From: a bacterium
Lineage (GTDB): Bacteria; Zixibacteria; MSB-5A5; CAIYYT01
Assembly: GCA_016708315.1 (NCBI GenBank)
Contig: JADJGC010000024.1
Coordinates: 124,001-188,000, forward strand
Reading direction: 5' to 3'
DNA length: 64,000 bases
Positions 32,295 through 40,667 of the stretch are shown here, piece after piece. The notes under the pieces are model-generated. The model did not search any database and was not told where the DNA came from. It was given only the letters and a program-made list of their open reading frames with translations. Each line of letters opens with the position of its first letter. Within the stretch, counting starts at the first letter, position 1. Both the position numbers and the translations under genes were made by a program.

Positions 32295-35138
32295 CTATTT
32301 CATTAAAACCATCTTACGAGTTTGATAGTTTCCGTTAAATGAAAGTCTGTAGAAATATACACCGGAAGCGGCATCTTTGCCATCTGAAGTTTTGCCGTTC
32401 CAGACGATGCTGTGCGGCCCCGCTGAAACAGACTCATTATAGACAGCTTTTACCACTTGTCCAAGCGAGTTGATAATCTCGAAGCGGTAGCTTCCGGCAG
32501 TCGGAAGCGCGAAGTCGATGCGAGTCTCGGGGTTGAAAGGATTGGGGAAATTCTGATCGAGCGTGAAACCGGTCGGAAGTACCGAACCGTCGTTGTCATC
32601 GACATCCGTTGCCTGATCGTATGAAGATTCGCCTGCCTGAAGAGCGACGCGGATTTCCTCGATACTATTGCCGCTGGCGACTACGAAGGCGATGTGCAAT
32701 TCCTGTCCGGAAGTCGCGGAAATAGAGCTTATCCCGGAAATCAGCGCATTGTCTGAGTTGGACGGATTCGGAATCGACTGGCCGGAAGTCATCAGTTCAA
32801 ACTTGTCGATTGTGGAAATCGCACCGGACTTGATTGACGAACCGTCGACGAAGGCTCCGAAGCGATTCTCATTGGGAAGCACGCGAATTCCGATGTAGCG
32901 GTCGAAAGAACTGCTGCGGATGATGTAATCGGTACCATCCTGGACAACTGCTTCGCCGCCGAGGAAGTCGAAGTCGCAGACAAGGGCGATAGCCGAGATC
33001 GACTGAGTCGTGAGGTCGGCGTCGCTGATTTCGTACTCGAGCAACATGAAGTTATTCTTGGTGACGTCATCGAACACAGTTACTGAGTGGTCAATGCGGA
33101 ACGCGTCATCGGATGTGAAGAAGCCCGATTCGACCTTGGTGGCTGTGCCGATTTGGGTCGAGGTGATGCTATCGGCTGCGCGGAAATCGATGCCGTCGGG
33201 TAGCGCGTCATAGACATTGCCGTTGACATCGGCGACCATGAGACTCATCAGATTGAGCGGGTCGATTGCGGATGCGATGTCATACAGGCGACGGCTCAAA
33301 CCGAAATTGGTAAATTCGGCGGAGAGACGATTGGTGGTGATCGTCGCAGAGCCGGCAATAATCGGCTGGCCAATCACGATTTTAAAGTCGGCGCTATTGA
33401 GATAGCCAAACTGCGGATTGTAGAAATCTACTGTGAATTCAACCTCGGTACCTTCGATGGCGGTATGGTCAATCTTGACGAGGTACGGGTTGGTGATGTT
33501 ATCGACCAGAGCTTCAGTCGGCGCACTGCCGAAGTTGGCTTCATTCGACAGGATAAACACGTGCTGGTTGCTTGAGCGCAAGATACCGCTCAGGCTGTTG
33601 GTGGCGACACTCATATTGGAGATGGTGAGATTCAGTTCAGTAGTGTTGCCGATTTCGAGCACTGCGGTTTCGCTGTTGGCAAGATTGACATCCTCGACCT
33701 GAATGCGCGGCTTAAGCGGTTGCGGCAACAAGTCGATGGCTCTTCTGACGTTGATGAATCCGAATCCATAGTCGTTGTCCTGACCGATGCTGCCAAGATC
33801 GCCAGCGGACATCATCAGGGCATTCTTGATCTCGGTGACTGTGGCGTCCGGGTTGTATTCGCGCATCAGAGCGATACAGCCGGCGACGACCGGTGCGGCC
33901 ATTGAGGTGCCGGACATCATGCGATATCCGCCGCCCTTATAGGATGAACGCAATGCAACGCCGGGACCAACGATCTCCGGTTTAATTTTCGTGTTGTCGC
34001 AGTTGGCAGGTCCTCGGCTGGAGAAGGATGCGACGAGCAGATCGGAACGGGTCTGATCTACTGCGCCAATCGAGAACGAATTGGTCGGGCCGGTGGCGCG
34101 GTCAGCAGGGTTGCGGATCGTACCGGCATTGGGACCTTCGTTTCCGCAGGCGAAGATGACAACGACGCCAAGTGCTTCAAGATTGTCGATAGCCTGCCAG
34201 AAGGTTGCATCGCACGGTGCGAGCAAGCCCTTGGGGATACCCCACGAATTGCAGATTACGTCAGGAAGGTCGCTAACCGTTTGAGGATTGCCATCAGGAT
34301 CGGCAGCCCATTGGAATGCGGCGATGATATCGGAAACCGTCTTGTTCAAAGATTGTCCGCGGTCGATTACGGAAGCTGACATCCAGGCGGCATTGAACGC
34401 AACACCGATTGTGTCGGCGCCATCGCGACCGACCATTAAGCCCATCGTATGGGTTCCATGACCATTCAGATCAACTGGCGTGGTGGTGCCATAGGGATCG
34501 AACCAGCTCTGGGCGAACTGACCGTCATTGCCATTCCAGTTGGATGCAAGCGCCGGATGGGTGCCTTCGACGCCGGTATCGAAACTGCAAACCAAACGGC
34601 CGTGACCAGTGTAGCCCATCTGCCACAAGTCGCGGACACCGATTTGCGAAACGAACGAGCTGCTTCCGGCATATCCTGACTCTGCGGCGGATTTGGAGAC
34701 CGGGTCAACAAGCTGAAGCGGTTGGTCGTCGATGATGTATTCGAGATCGGCGTAGTTAGAAAGCTCTTCAAGCTGGGAAGCGACGACAGAAACCGAAACG
34801 GCGTTGGCAATCCAGAAGGTTTCGAGATTGGAAGCCAAGCCCGACTTTTCGAGTTCGCGGAGATGATTGACAAAACTGCTTTTTGAAACGTCTTGCTTCT
34901 TGAGGATGTCAATGAGTGTGGCGTGACCAGAGTTCTTGCGGGCTTCCTTAAGAAGACCGGAAGTCATCGCTGGTGCTGAGATATCATTCTTGATGATGGC
35001 AACGACATTCACCCACTCTTCAGCCTTAAGGCTCTTCTCTACTAACGACGCCGAAACCTTGTCGGTATTGAGCGCCAGAAGGGTGTTGCCGATAAGCATG
35101 AGACCGGCGATGGCGAGAGTGGTGATACGTGTCATCAT
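32295..35138 (-). CDS. secreted S8 family serine protease (subtilase) with type-A sorting tail
   Basis: This is a secreted subtilisin-like protease of 947 residues with a signal peptide (ITTLAIAGLMLIGNTLLA), a propeptide and the catalytic triad in order: Asp in CSFDTGVEG near 184, His in NGHGTHTMG near 229 and Ser in MSGTSMAAPVVAG near 409. A long beta-rich region follows. The tail begins LDQNFPNPFNPETRIDF and ends ASGVYFYRLSFNG...RKMVLMK, which is the type-A sorting signal. Two ATG codons start the frame, with AGG a few bases upstream. It is probably co-transcribed with the M6 protease. Confidence 0.92.
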   Translation of the reverse strand: MMTRITTLAIAGLMLIGNTLLALNTDKVSASLVEKSLKAEEWVNVVAIIKNDISAPAMTSGLLKEARKNSGHATLIDILKKQDVSKSSFVNHLRELEKSGLASNLETFWIANAVSVSVVASQLEELSNYADLEYIIDDQPLQLVDPVSKSAAESGYAGSSSFVSQIGVRDLWQMGYTGHGRLVCSFDTGVEGTHPALASNWNGNDGQFAQSWFDPYGTTTPVDLNGHGTHTMGLMVGRDGADTIGVAFNAAWMSASVIDRGQSLNKTVSDIIAAFQWAADPDGNPQTVSDLPDVICNSWGIPKGLLAPCDATFWQAIDNLEALGVVVIFACGNEGPNAGTIRNPADRATGPTNSFSIGAVDQTRSDLLVASFSSRGPANCDNTKIKPEIVGPGVALRSSYKGGGYRMMSGTSMAAPVVAGCIALMREYNPDATVTEIKNALMMSAGDLGSIGQDNDYGFGFINVRRAIDLLPQPLKPRIQVEDVNLANSETAVLEIGNTTELNLTISNMSVATNSLSGILRSSNQHVFILSNEANFGSAPTEALVDNITNPYLVKIDHTAIEGTEVEFTVDFYNPQFGYLNSADFKIVIGQPIIAGSATITTNRLSAEFTNFGLSRRLYDIASAIDPLNLMSLMVADVNGNVYDALPDGIDFRAADSITSTQIGTATKVESGFFTSDDAFRIDHSVTVFDDVTKNNFMLLEYEISDADLTTQSISAIALVCDFDFLGGEAVVQDGTDYIIRSSSFDRYIGIRVLPNENRFGAFVDGSSIKSGAISTIDKFELMTSGQSIPNPSNSDNALISGISSISATSGQELHIAFVVASGNSIEEIRVALQAGESSYDQATDVDDNDGSVLPTGFTLDQNFPNPFNPETRIDFALPTAGSYRFEIINSLGQVVKAVYNESVSAGPHSIVWNGKTSDGKDAASGVYFYRLSFNGNYQTRKMVLMK

Positions 35139-35413
35139 GACCTGCTATTGAGCAAGCGACGTGCCATAGTGGAATATTGCAAGTCTTTGCACACCATCAA
35201 GCGGGGCGTGATCAGTGCCGTTGGGGCGAGATGTATAAGCTGTTATAAGACAATGATTTTAGTGAGTCAAACATGCCCGGACCTTCCCAGATTCAATGTC
35301 CAAGTCGATTTGAGCTCCGTAAAGAATGAACTGCAATGCACACATTAGTATGCACGGCGATGCATTGCCCAATCCATTTGCGAGTCAATCATTAATGAAG
35401 TATTGTTGTTTTC

Positions 35414-36160
35414 ATGTTGGATAATCGAGATAAGCAGACAGTAGTTGTGCTCCTGGCGGTGGGTTTAATTGTCAGGTTGGTGTACTTCCTTGAGTACCGT
35501 TCCCTGCTGGAATTCTTGCATCCAACGGTTGACGCGCTGTATCATCACTTCAGCGCAAAAGCAATCGCTGCCGGAGCGTTGACCTCAAGCGAGCCGTTTT
35601 TTAGAGCACCGTTTTACAATTACTTTCTCGGATTGATCTACGCCATTGCCGGCGATAGCATCAGTGCGGCGCGTTTCTTTCAACTGCTGATCGGGTCATT
35701 TACAGCACCGTTGGTTTATCTGCTCGGCCGTGAAGTTTTTGACCAGCGAGTGGGATTGGTGGCGGCGATCGCTGTGTTGTTGACGGGAGACATTGTCTAT
35801 TTCGAAGGCGAACTTGTTCTCGAAGCCAGCGCTATGTGGCTGATACTCGTGAGCCTGCTGTTGCTGGTGCGATACATCAAGGAGCCATCGGTGATGACGC
35901 TGGCGGGACTTGGGTTGTCGACAGGATTAGCAATTGTTGATCGTCCGAACGCCGTTGTGATTCTGCCGCTGATTGCGTGGGTCATATGGCGCAACAAAGA
36001 GCGCAACTCACACTCTCCCCTTCTGCGTCACGCGATAGCGTTCACAACGATAATGATGATCCCGGTCGGGTTGGTGCTCTTGCACAACGGTAACGCGCAC
36101 AGAGCCTGCGCTGACGATTGCGACACAGGGCGGTGTCAATTTCTATATCGGCAACAATGA
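35414..36160 (+). CDS. GT39 family glycosyltransferase, N-terminal part (frameshifted)
   Basis: This is the N-terminal part of a polytopic membrane glycosyltransferase of the dolichyl-phosphate-mannose (GT39/ArnT-like) type. An acidic first loop (HPTVDALYHHFSAKAIA) precedes the conserved FFRAPFYNYFLG and several hydrophobic helices with AIVDRPNAVVILP near residue 180. Family-like sequence stops near 36089 and carries on in the +1 frame (VTRTEPALTIATQGGVNFYI); the last 25 residues of this frame are spurious. One extra base, or two missing ones, explains the break. Confidence 0.75.
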   Translation: MLDNRDKQTVVVLLAVGLIVRLVYFLEYRSLLEFLHPTVDALYHHFSAKAIAAGALTSSEPFFRAPFYNYFLGLIYAIAGDSISAARFFQLLIGSFTAPLVYLLGREVFDQRVGLVAAIAVLLTGDIVYFEGELVLEASAMWLILVSLLLLVRYIKEPSVMTLAGLGLSTGLAIVDRPNAVVILPLIAWVIWRNKERNSHSPLLRHAIAFTTIMMIPVGLVLLHNGNAHRACADDCDTGRCQFLYRQQ

Positions 36161-36173
36161 AGCGGCTGACGGT

Positions 36174-37688
36174 GTGAGTGCGGTGATGCCGGGCAGGCTC
36201 GGATACAACTGGCAGTATGCGGATATCAAGTATGCCGCCGAGACCGAAATGAAATCGAAGCTCACTCCGTCACAAGTCAGCTCGCATTACTTCGAACTGG
36301 GAGTCAAGTCGATAATTTCCAATCCGACTGGCTGGTTGAGCCTCATGGCGAAGAAGACGTACTTGATTTTCTCAGGAGACGATATATCGAACAACAGGAA
36401 TTTGCCGGCCTTCAAGTCGGAGTTCTTCTTATTCAAGCTGTTGCCGATGGGGATGGGGATTTTGGCGCCACTGGGCATCATCGGAATGTTGGTGCTATGG
36501 CGCAGGTCACGAGCGGCACAGGTTGTCATTTTGTTCGTTGTCTTGTATGCCGCGTCATTCATCGCATTCTTTGTTAACTCGCGTTTCAGGTTGCCGCTGT
36601 TGCCGATTCTGGCAATTCTCGCGGCGGCTTTGGTGTTTGAATTGTTTGAGCGGTTTCGAAATAGACAGTTACTACAAGGTGCTGTCTCTATCGCCGGGGT
36701 CGCAATTTTGGCGGTGTTCTTGAATGTCAATTTGTACGGCATGCAATTCGATAATCGCCAACAGGCTGCATTCAACAAAGGGAATCTGTACCTTGAAACA
36801 GGGGAATTGCCTCGGGCGATAGACAGCTACTATGAGGCGATTTCATTCGAGCGACCACTGCAGCAGGTACATCTTAATCTGGGAATTGCGTTTCTCAAGA
36901 CAGGACAGTTGGATTCGGCTTGGAACCACTTCATTACCGAAGATTCGCTGTTTAACGGCAGTGCAGAGGCAATGAACAACTTGGCCTACTTGTATCGCCA
37001 GACCGGTCAAACGGCGGAAGCATTAATTGCGGCTGAGGCTGCGGTTGCAGAGAAACCGTATCTTCCAGAAGCCCGGCTGAATTACTGGTATGCTCTGCGC
37101 GAAGCTGGACTCGCGGACTCGGCATATTCTGCAATACTCCGCGAAGCGGCGACCACGTCACTCGGTCGCAACGAGAAATTCATTCTGGCAATATCAGCAA
37201 TCGACCTGAGGCGATTTGGCGAGGCGGATACGTTGCTTCGGTCGATAATAGCCGAACAGACTCAGTCGCAGGTCCCGACGTATTCGGAAGCTTCGAGCGC
37301 ATCGTCAATTTCGAGCGGACTCGCGCCGACTGTTTTCGACAGCCGCGTGTTCTACAATTTGGCATTGTCCTTGGCCGGACGCGGCGAGATCGATTCGGCG
37401 ATAGTGTACTTGGAAGAGGCTGTCAAAAACGATCCGGGTCTGTCTGAAGGCTGGACTAATTTGGGCTCGGCTTACTTCACAAAGAAAGATTATCCGCAAG
37501 CAATTGAGGCTTTAGAGCAGGCTCGCAAGTTGAGTCCGGAGTCGGAGATTGTGCTGTTCAATCTGGCGCTGTCTTACTATTCCACCGGCGACAAAGTCAA
37601 TGCGCGCAAGGTCGTCGAAGAATGCGTGAGACTTCATCCGTCATTTACTCCTTCCCTGCAGTTGCTGGAAACTCTCAAATCGGAATAA
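36174..37688 (+). CDS. C-terminal part of the GT39 membrane protein fused to TPR repeats
   Basis: This is the continuation of the upstream frame; homologous sequence begins near 36090, before the first available start codon. The first 200 residues finish the membrane region (LLPMGMGILAPLGIIGMLV, VILFVVLYAASFIAFFV). From about residue 200 there are tetratricopeptide repeats, for example ARKLSPESEIVLFNLALSYYSTGDKV and the LNLGIAFLKTGQLDSAW unit. The architecture of GT39 followed by TPRs suggests a glycosyltransferase with a protein-interaction tail facing the periplasm (inference). The combined protein would have about 755 residues. Confidence 0.75.
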   Translation: MSAVMPGRLGYNWQYADIKYAAETEMKSKLTPSQVSSHYFELGVKSIISNPTGWLSLMAKKTYLIFSGDDISNNRNLPAFKSEFFLFKLLPMGMGILAPLGIIGMLVLWRRSRAAQVVILFVVLYAASFIAFFVNSRFRLPLLPILAILAAALVFELFERFRNRQLLQGAVSIAGVAILAVFLNVNLYGMQFDNRQQAAFNKGNLYLETGELPRAIDSYYEAISFERPLQQVHLNLGIAFLKTGQLDSAWNHFITEDSLFNGSAEAMNNLAYLYRQTGQTAEALIAAEAAVAEKPYLPEARLNYWYALREAGLADSAYSAILREAATTSLGRNEKFILAISAIDLRRFGEADTLLRSIIAEQTQSQVPTYSEASSASSISSGLAPTVFDSRVFYNLALSLAGRGEIDSAIVYLEEAVKNDPGLSEGWTNLGSAYFTKKDYPQAIEALEQARKLSPESEIVLFNLALSYYSTGDKVNARKVVEECVRLHPSFTPSLQLLETLKSE

Positions 37689-37723
37689 AAAATAAACGCG
37701 CCGAAGAAGAATCTCCGGCGCGT
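37684..37723 (-). terminator. terminator hairpin between convergent genes
   Basis: An 8-bp perfect stem (ACGCGCCG at 37696-37703, CGGCGCGT at 37716-37723) lies between the TPR gene and the lipoprotein gene. Read on the minus strand it is followed by TTTATTTTTT, so it would end the minus-strand operon that begins at 50278. Confidence 0.7.
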
Positions 37724-37757
37724 AGTGATTTGCAGAATCTAATCTGTTAGTCGCGAA

Positions 37758-39638
37758 TTAGTTCAAGAACCAATCACACATTTTGGTTACGATATTGACG
37801 GCGTCGTCTTCTTCAACGGACCAGGCACCGAATCCGAAAACGGCACTCTTAAATCTAACATTCTCTTGTCGAACAGCGATTACCGTTCCGTGCAGCGGCT
37901 TGATCCAACGTTTGAAATCGTCGGGAATATTGCCGCCAAAATGCGACTTATACAGGTAGAGCGGGGTGCTCAAGACGTCCCGCACAAAGTAGTTGGTATG
38001 CGGTGCGCCACGGAAAAAGACCTCGTCATACCAGTTGGTCTGATCGGCTCCGCGTTTGAAAATGAATGTCATTTGGACCTTTTCCAAATTGACATCAAAG
38101 TCTTCAAGTCCCGTACCTGCAAGCGCAAGACCGCCAACGAACTGATCCAGATTTTCCGGACGAACGGTATCGGTTTCAGTCGGCGCCCAACCAAGCGAAC
38201 GGAAGATATAACGGGGGACCCAGCCGTCGCGATACTCGCCAGTTACCCGGAAGTAGCGAATCGGCACTGAGTTCGGCGAAAAATTATTCAATTGTTCCGC
38301 CGTGGCTGTGGTTCCGCCGAACGGAGAAGTCGACCAAACCCAAACGCTTCCACCCAAGTCCATGTAAGTTGTAAGACCGGCATAGTCATCCGAGCCGTAT
38401 GTCGCTGTCCAGCCATCGCCAAGCATGACTATCAGCTTGTACTTCGCTATCTGAAGTTTTGTCGGGCGAACGCGCGTCGTGTCGACATCTGTATACCCGG
38501 CGTTAACAAAGATGCGGCGATAGTACTCGTTGATTTCAGCCCAACGGTAGACATTGATACCGTCTGAGCGTTCAAGGCACGGGATTTCTCCGGGCGATGG
38601 TCCAAGCGCGCAGTCTTCACGAGCATAAAGCAGTACTCTCTTTTCAAAGCGCGGATAGATAGCACGGAAGACGCGGAAATCGGGAACCGGGTCTGGAGCG
38701 GACGCGTCGTCGCGGGCAGTGACCTTAATCACGAAGTAGCCTTCACGCGTGGTGTCGGCAACTGGAGCATTGCGCCAAAGATTGAACACTCTTGCACTGG
38801 TAGACTGAACCCATACTCCGCCACGGTTCGGATCTTGCGAAGAAAGGACAAGCTTCTCAGCAACCTGATTAGTATCGATCTTGAAATCATTGCGGAACTT
38901 GCCGGTGAGAGTATCAAAATCGAGATCGGACTTATTGTATGGGCCGAATACTTGATAGAAGAAATCAAACTCCGGCTGATCGGTATCGCTGGGGAAATCG
39001 ATCTTGTCTGAGCCTTTCCAATCGAAACTTATTCCAACGTAGGCAGCGCTGGTATCGGGCAGATCAAAGAAACCGCCGCGCTCGTAGGAGGTCGTGATCT
39101 CGGTCTCGGGCGGGTTGTTATTGCGCGAATAAATGCTGAATTCGATTTCGGAGGCGACGGAATCGTTGTCGATGGCGCGCACGAAGAAGAATTGGACAAC
39201 TGTATCGGCTGGAGTGTTACCGGCAACAAGTCGGACCTCCTGCCGTGTGGGACTGTCGCTGCGTTCGACATCCACAATTGTCCAGCATGCCGGAACGCAG
39301 GTGGCGTTCGGGCCGGGCAGCTCGATATTGGCGGCTGCGTAAGCGCGCAGTTGAGCGGCATCGCTGGTATCGATCGACGCTGCAAGTAGGACCTCGGCTG
39401 TGACTACGGCGTGCTGATAGGCGACGATATAGCCATCGACGTCGGTACCATACCAGTTAATGACAGGGCTATTCGTGAAGTGCGAACCGGATGCCGGAAT
39501 ATTCACGATCTTGACAATCGGTTTTTCCGCTGGCGGAACTGGCCCATCCGGCGAAGTACTGCACGACGATACGAAAGCAGCCGCCGCGAACAGCAGCAGG
39601 ATCGCCGCGCTACCTATGAATTTCTTCTGCAAAAACAT
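37758..39638 (-). CDS. predicted lipoprotein, 626 residues
   Basis: This is an exported lipoprotein: the signal peptide ends in the lipobox FVSSC, followed by Ser-Thr-Ser-Pro-Asp. Ig/fibronectin-like beta stretches cover about residues 35-330 (VKIVNIPASGSHFTNSPVINW). From about 345 a segment reads RVLLYAREDCALGPSP, then KYKLIVMLGDGWTATYGSDD and LTTYMDLGGSVWVWSTSPFG, an arrangement like the GATase-like fold seen in other FCB surface proteins. No catalytic residues could be assigned. GAGGAGG lies 5 bases before the ATG. It is the last gene of the receptor-PorV operon, 33 bases after a PorV-like gene. Confidence 0.75.
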   Translation of the reverse strand: MFLQKKFIGSAAILLLFAAAAFVSSCSTSPDGPVPPAEKPIVKIVNIPASGSHFTNSPVINWYGTDVDGYIVAYQHAVVTAEVLLAASIDTSDAAQLRAYAAANIELPGPNATCVPACWTIVDVERSDSPTRQEVRLVAGNTPADTVVQFFFVRAIDNDSVASEIEFSIYSRNNNPPETEITTSYERGGFFDLPDTSAAYVGISFDWKGSDKIDFPSDTDQPEFDFFYQVFGPYNKSDLDFDTLTGKFRNDFKIDTNQVAEKLVLSSQDPNRGGVWVQSTSARVFNLWRNAPVADTTREGYFVIKVTARDDASAPDPVPDFRVFRAIYPRFEKRVLLYAREDCALGPSPGEIPCLERSDGINVYRWAEINEYYRRIFVNAGYTDVDTTRVRPTKLQIAKYKLIVMLGDGWTATYGSDDYAGLTTYMDLGGSVWVWSTSPFGGTTATAEQLNNFSPNSVPIRYFRVTGEYRDGWVPRYIFRSLGWAPTETDTVRPENLDQFVGGLALAGTGLEDFDVNLEKVQMTFIFKRGADQTNWYDEVFFRGAPHTNYFVRDVLSTPLYLYKSHFGGNIPDDFKRWIKPLHGTVIAVRQENVRFKSAVFGFGAWSVEEDDAVNIVTKMCDWFLN

Positions 39639-39670
39639 CTATTCCTCCTCAAACACACATAATTCCACAA

Positions 39671-40599
39671 TTAGAACTTCATCCCGAGGGTGAAGCGGTG
39701 GGCTTCGTTAAGCAAGCCCATGTCCTGATAGCCGTAGTCTAAGCGAAGTTCCATCTTGTTGAAGGGAACGCGAAGACCGCCGCCGACACTGAACGTACCT
39801 TCATCGTAGTTGAATTTCTCACCAACCCGGATAAAGTAGCGTTCGTCGTAGCCGTATTCAAAGCCGGCATTGTACTTCTCAAGATTGTCGGAAGGATGCG
39901 ATGCCTCAACGGCAAACACACCTTTGTGTTTCTCACCGTCAAGCACGTTGATCGCGCCGCCAAAACGGAAGTTGATCGGAAGCGGATAGCCCTCTTGAAT
40001 GAAGGTCATGTCCGGTCCGAAGTTCGAAATCACCATCGAAATCTTGAAGTTGCGGAAACCCGTATCGTAGTTCGTACCGACATCGGCTGCCCAACCGCTG
40101 GCGCGTTCGTCTTCAAGAAGTTCATCGATGAACTTCAAGGTCAAGCCGACGCTGAAGCGATCAGTCAAGGCGCGGCCATAGCTCAACGTCGCGGCATAGC
40201 TGCGAGCGCCGAAGGTACGACCGGTGCCGTCGAAATACTCATACGTTGTCTCGTCCATGTCGCCGGCATCGAGCGAGTAAAAACCCAATCCCAAAACACC
40301 GCCGAAACGATACAACGGATAAGCGATTCCGGCAAAGTCATACCTGATCTCAGCAGGATAATCTACATGTAAACACTACTTCGCGATCATAGAGATGCGT
40401 CAGACCGGCAGGGTTGTAATACATCGCCGTCGCATCATTCGACACCGCCACAAACGCTTCCCCCATGCCGATCGCGCGCGCTAACACCGATCTCTAAAAA
40501 CTGAGCGCCTGCCGTTCCAACCTTCGCCTGTGCCAGCAACATGCCCGGCAGAAGCAAAAGCAGAAGCGACACACCCAGTATCATCTTCCTCACTATCAT
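39671..40599 (-). pseudogene. PorV-like barrel gene, copy 1, broken by two 2-bp deletions
   Basis: This copy is homologous to the intact gene at 43297-44229 along its whole length, with the same start codon (40599) and ribosome-binding site. It lacks two dinucleotides: one GT near 40370 (ACATGTAAAC instead of ACATGTGTAAAC) and one CG near 40488 in a CG repeat. Each breaks the frame. The remaining open part (40315 to 39671) encodes exactly the same protein sequence as copy 2. The 12 substitutions in that stretch are all synonymous, so both copies have been under selection for protein sequence. The deletions are therefore either very recent or errors. Confidence 0.75.
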
Positions 40600-40649
40600 C
40601 GCAGCTCCTCTATCGAAACCGTAAATATTCTTTGTCCTTATAAAGTCCG
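39671..40649. repeat. long duplicated tract, copy 1
   Basis: The 979 bases match 43297-44279 with about 13 substitutions and two 2-bp gaps (about 98.7% identity, my count). The tract contains the PorV gene and its upstream leader, and it ends sharply at both sides. Confidence 0.9.
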
Positions 40650-40667
40650 GAACCCGAAGTTTCGGAC

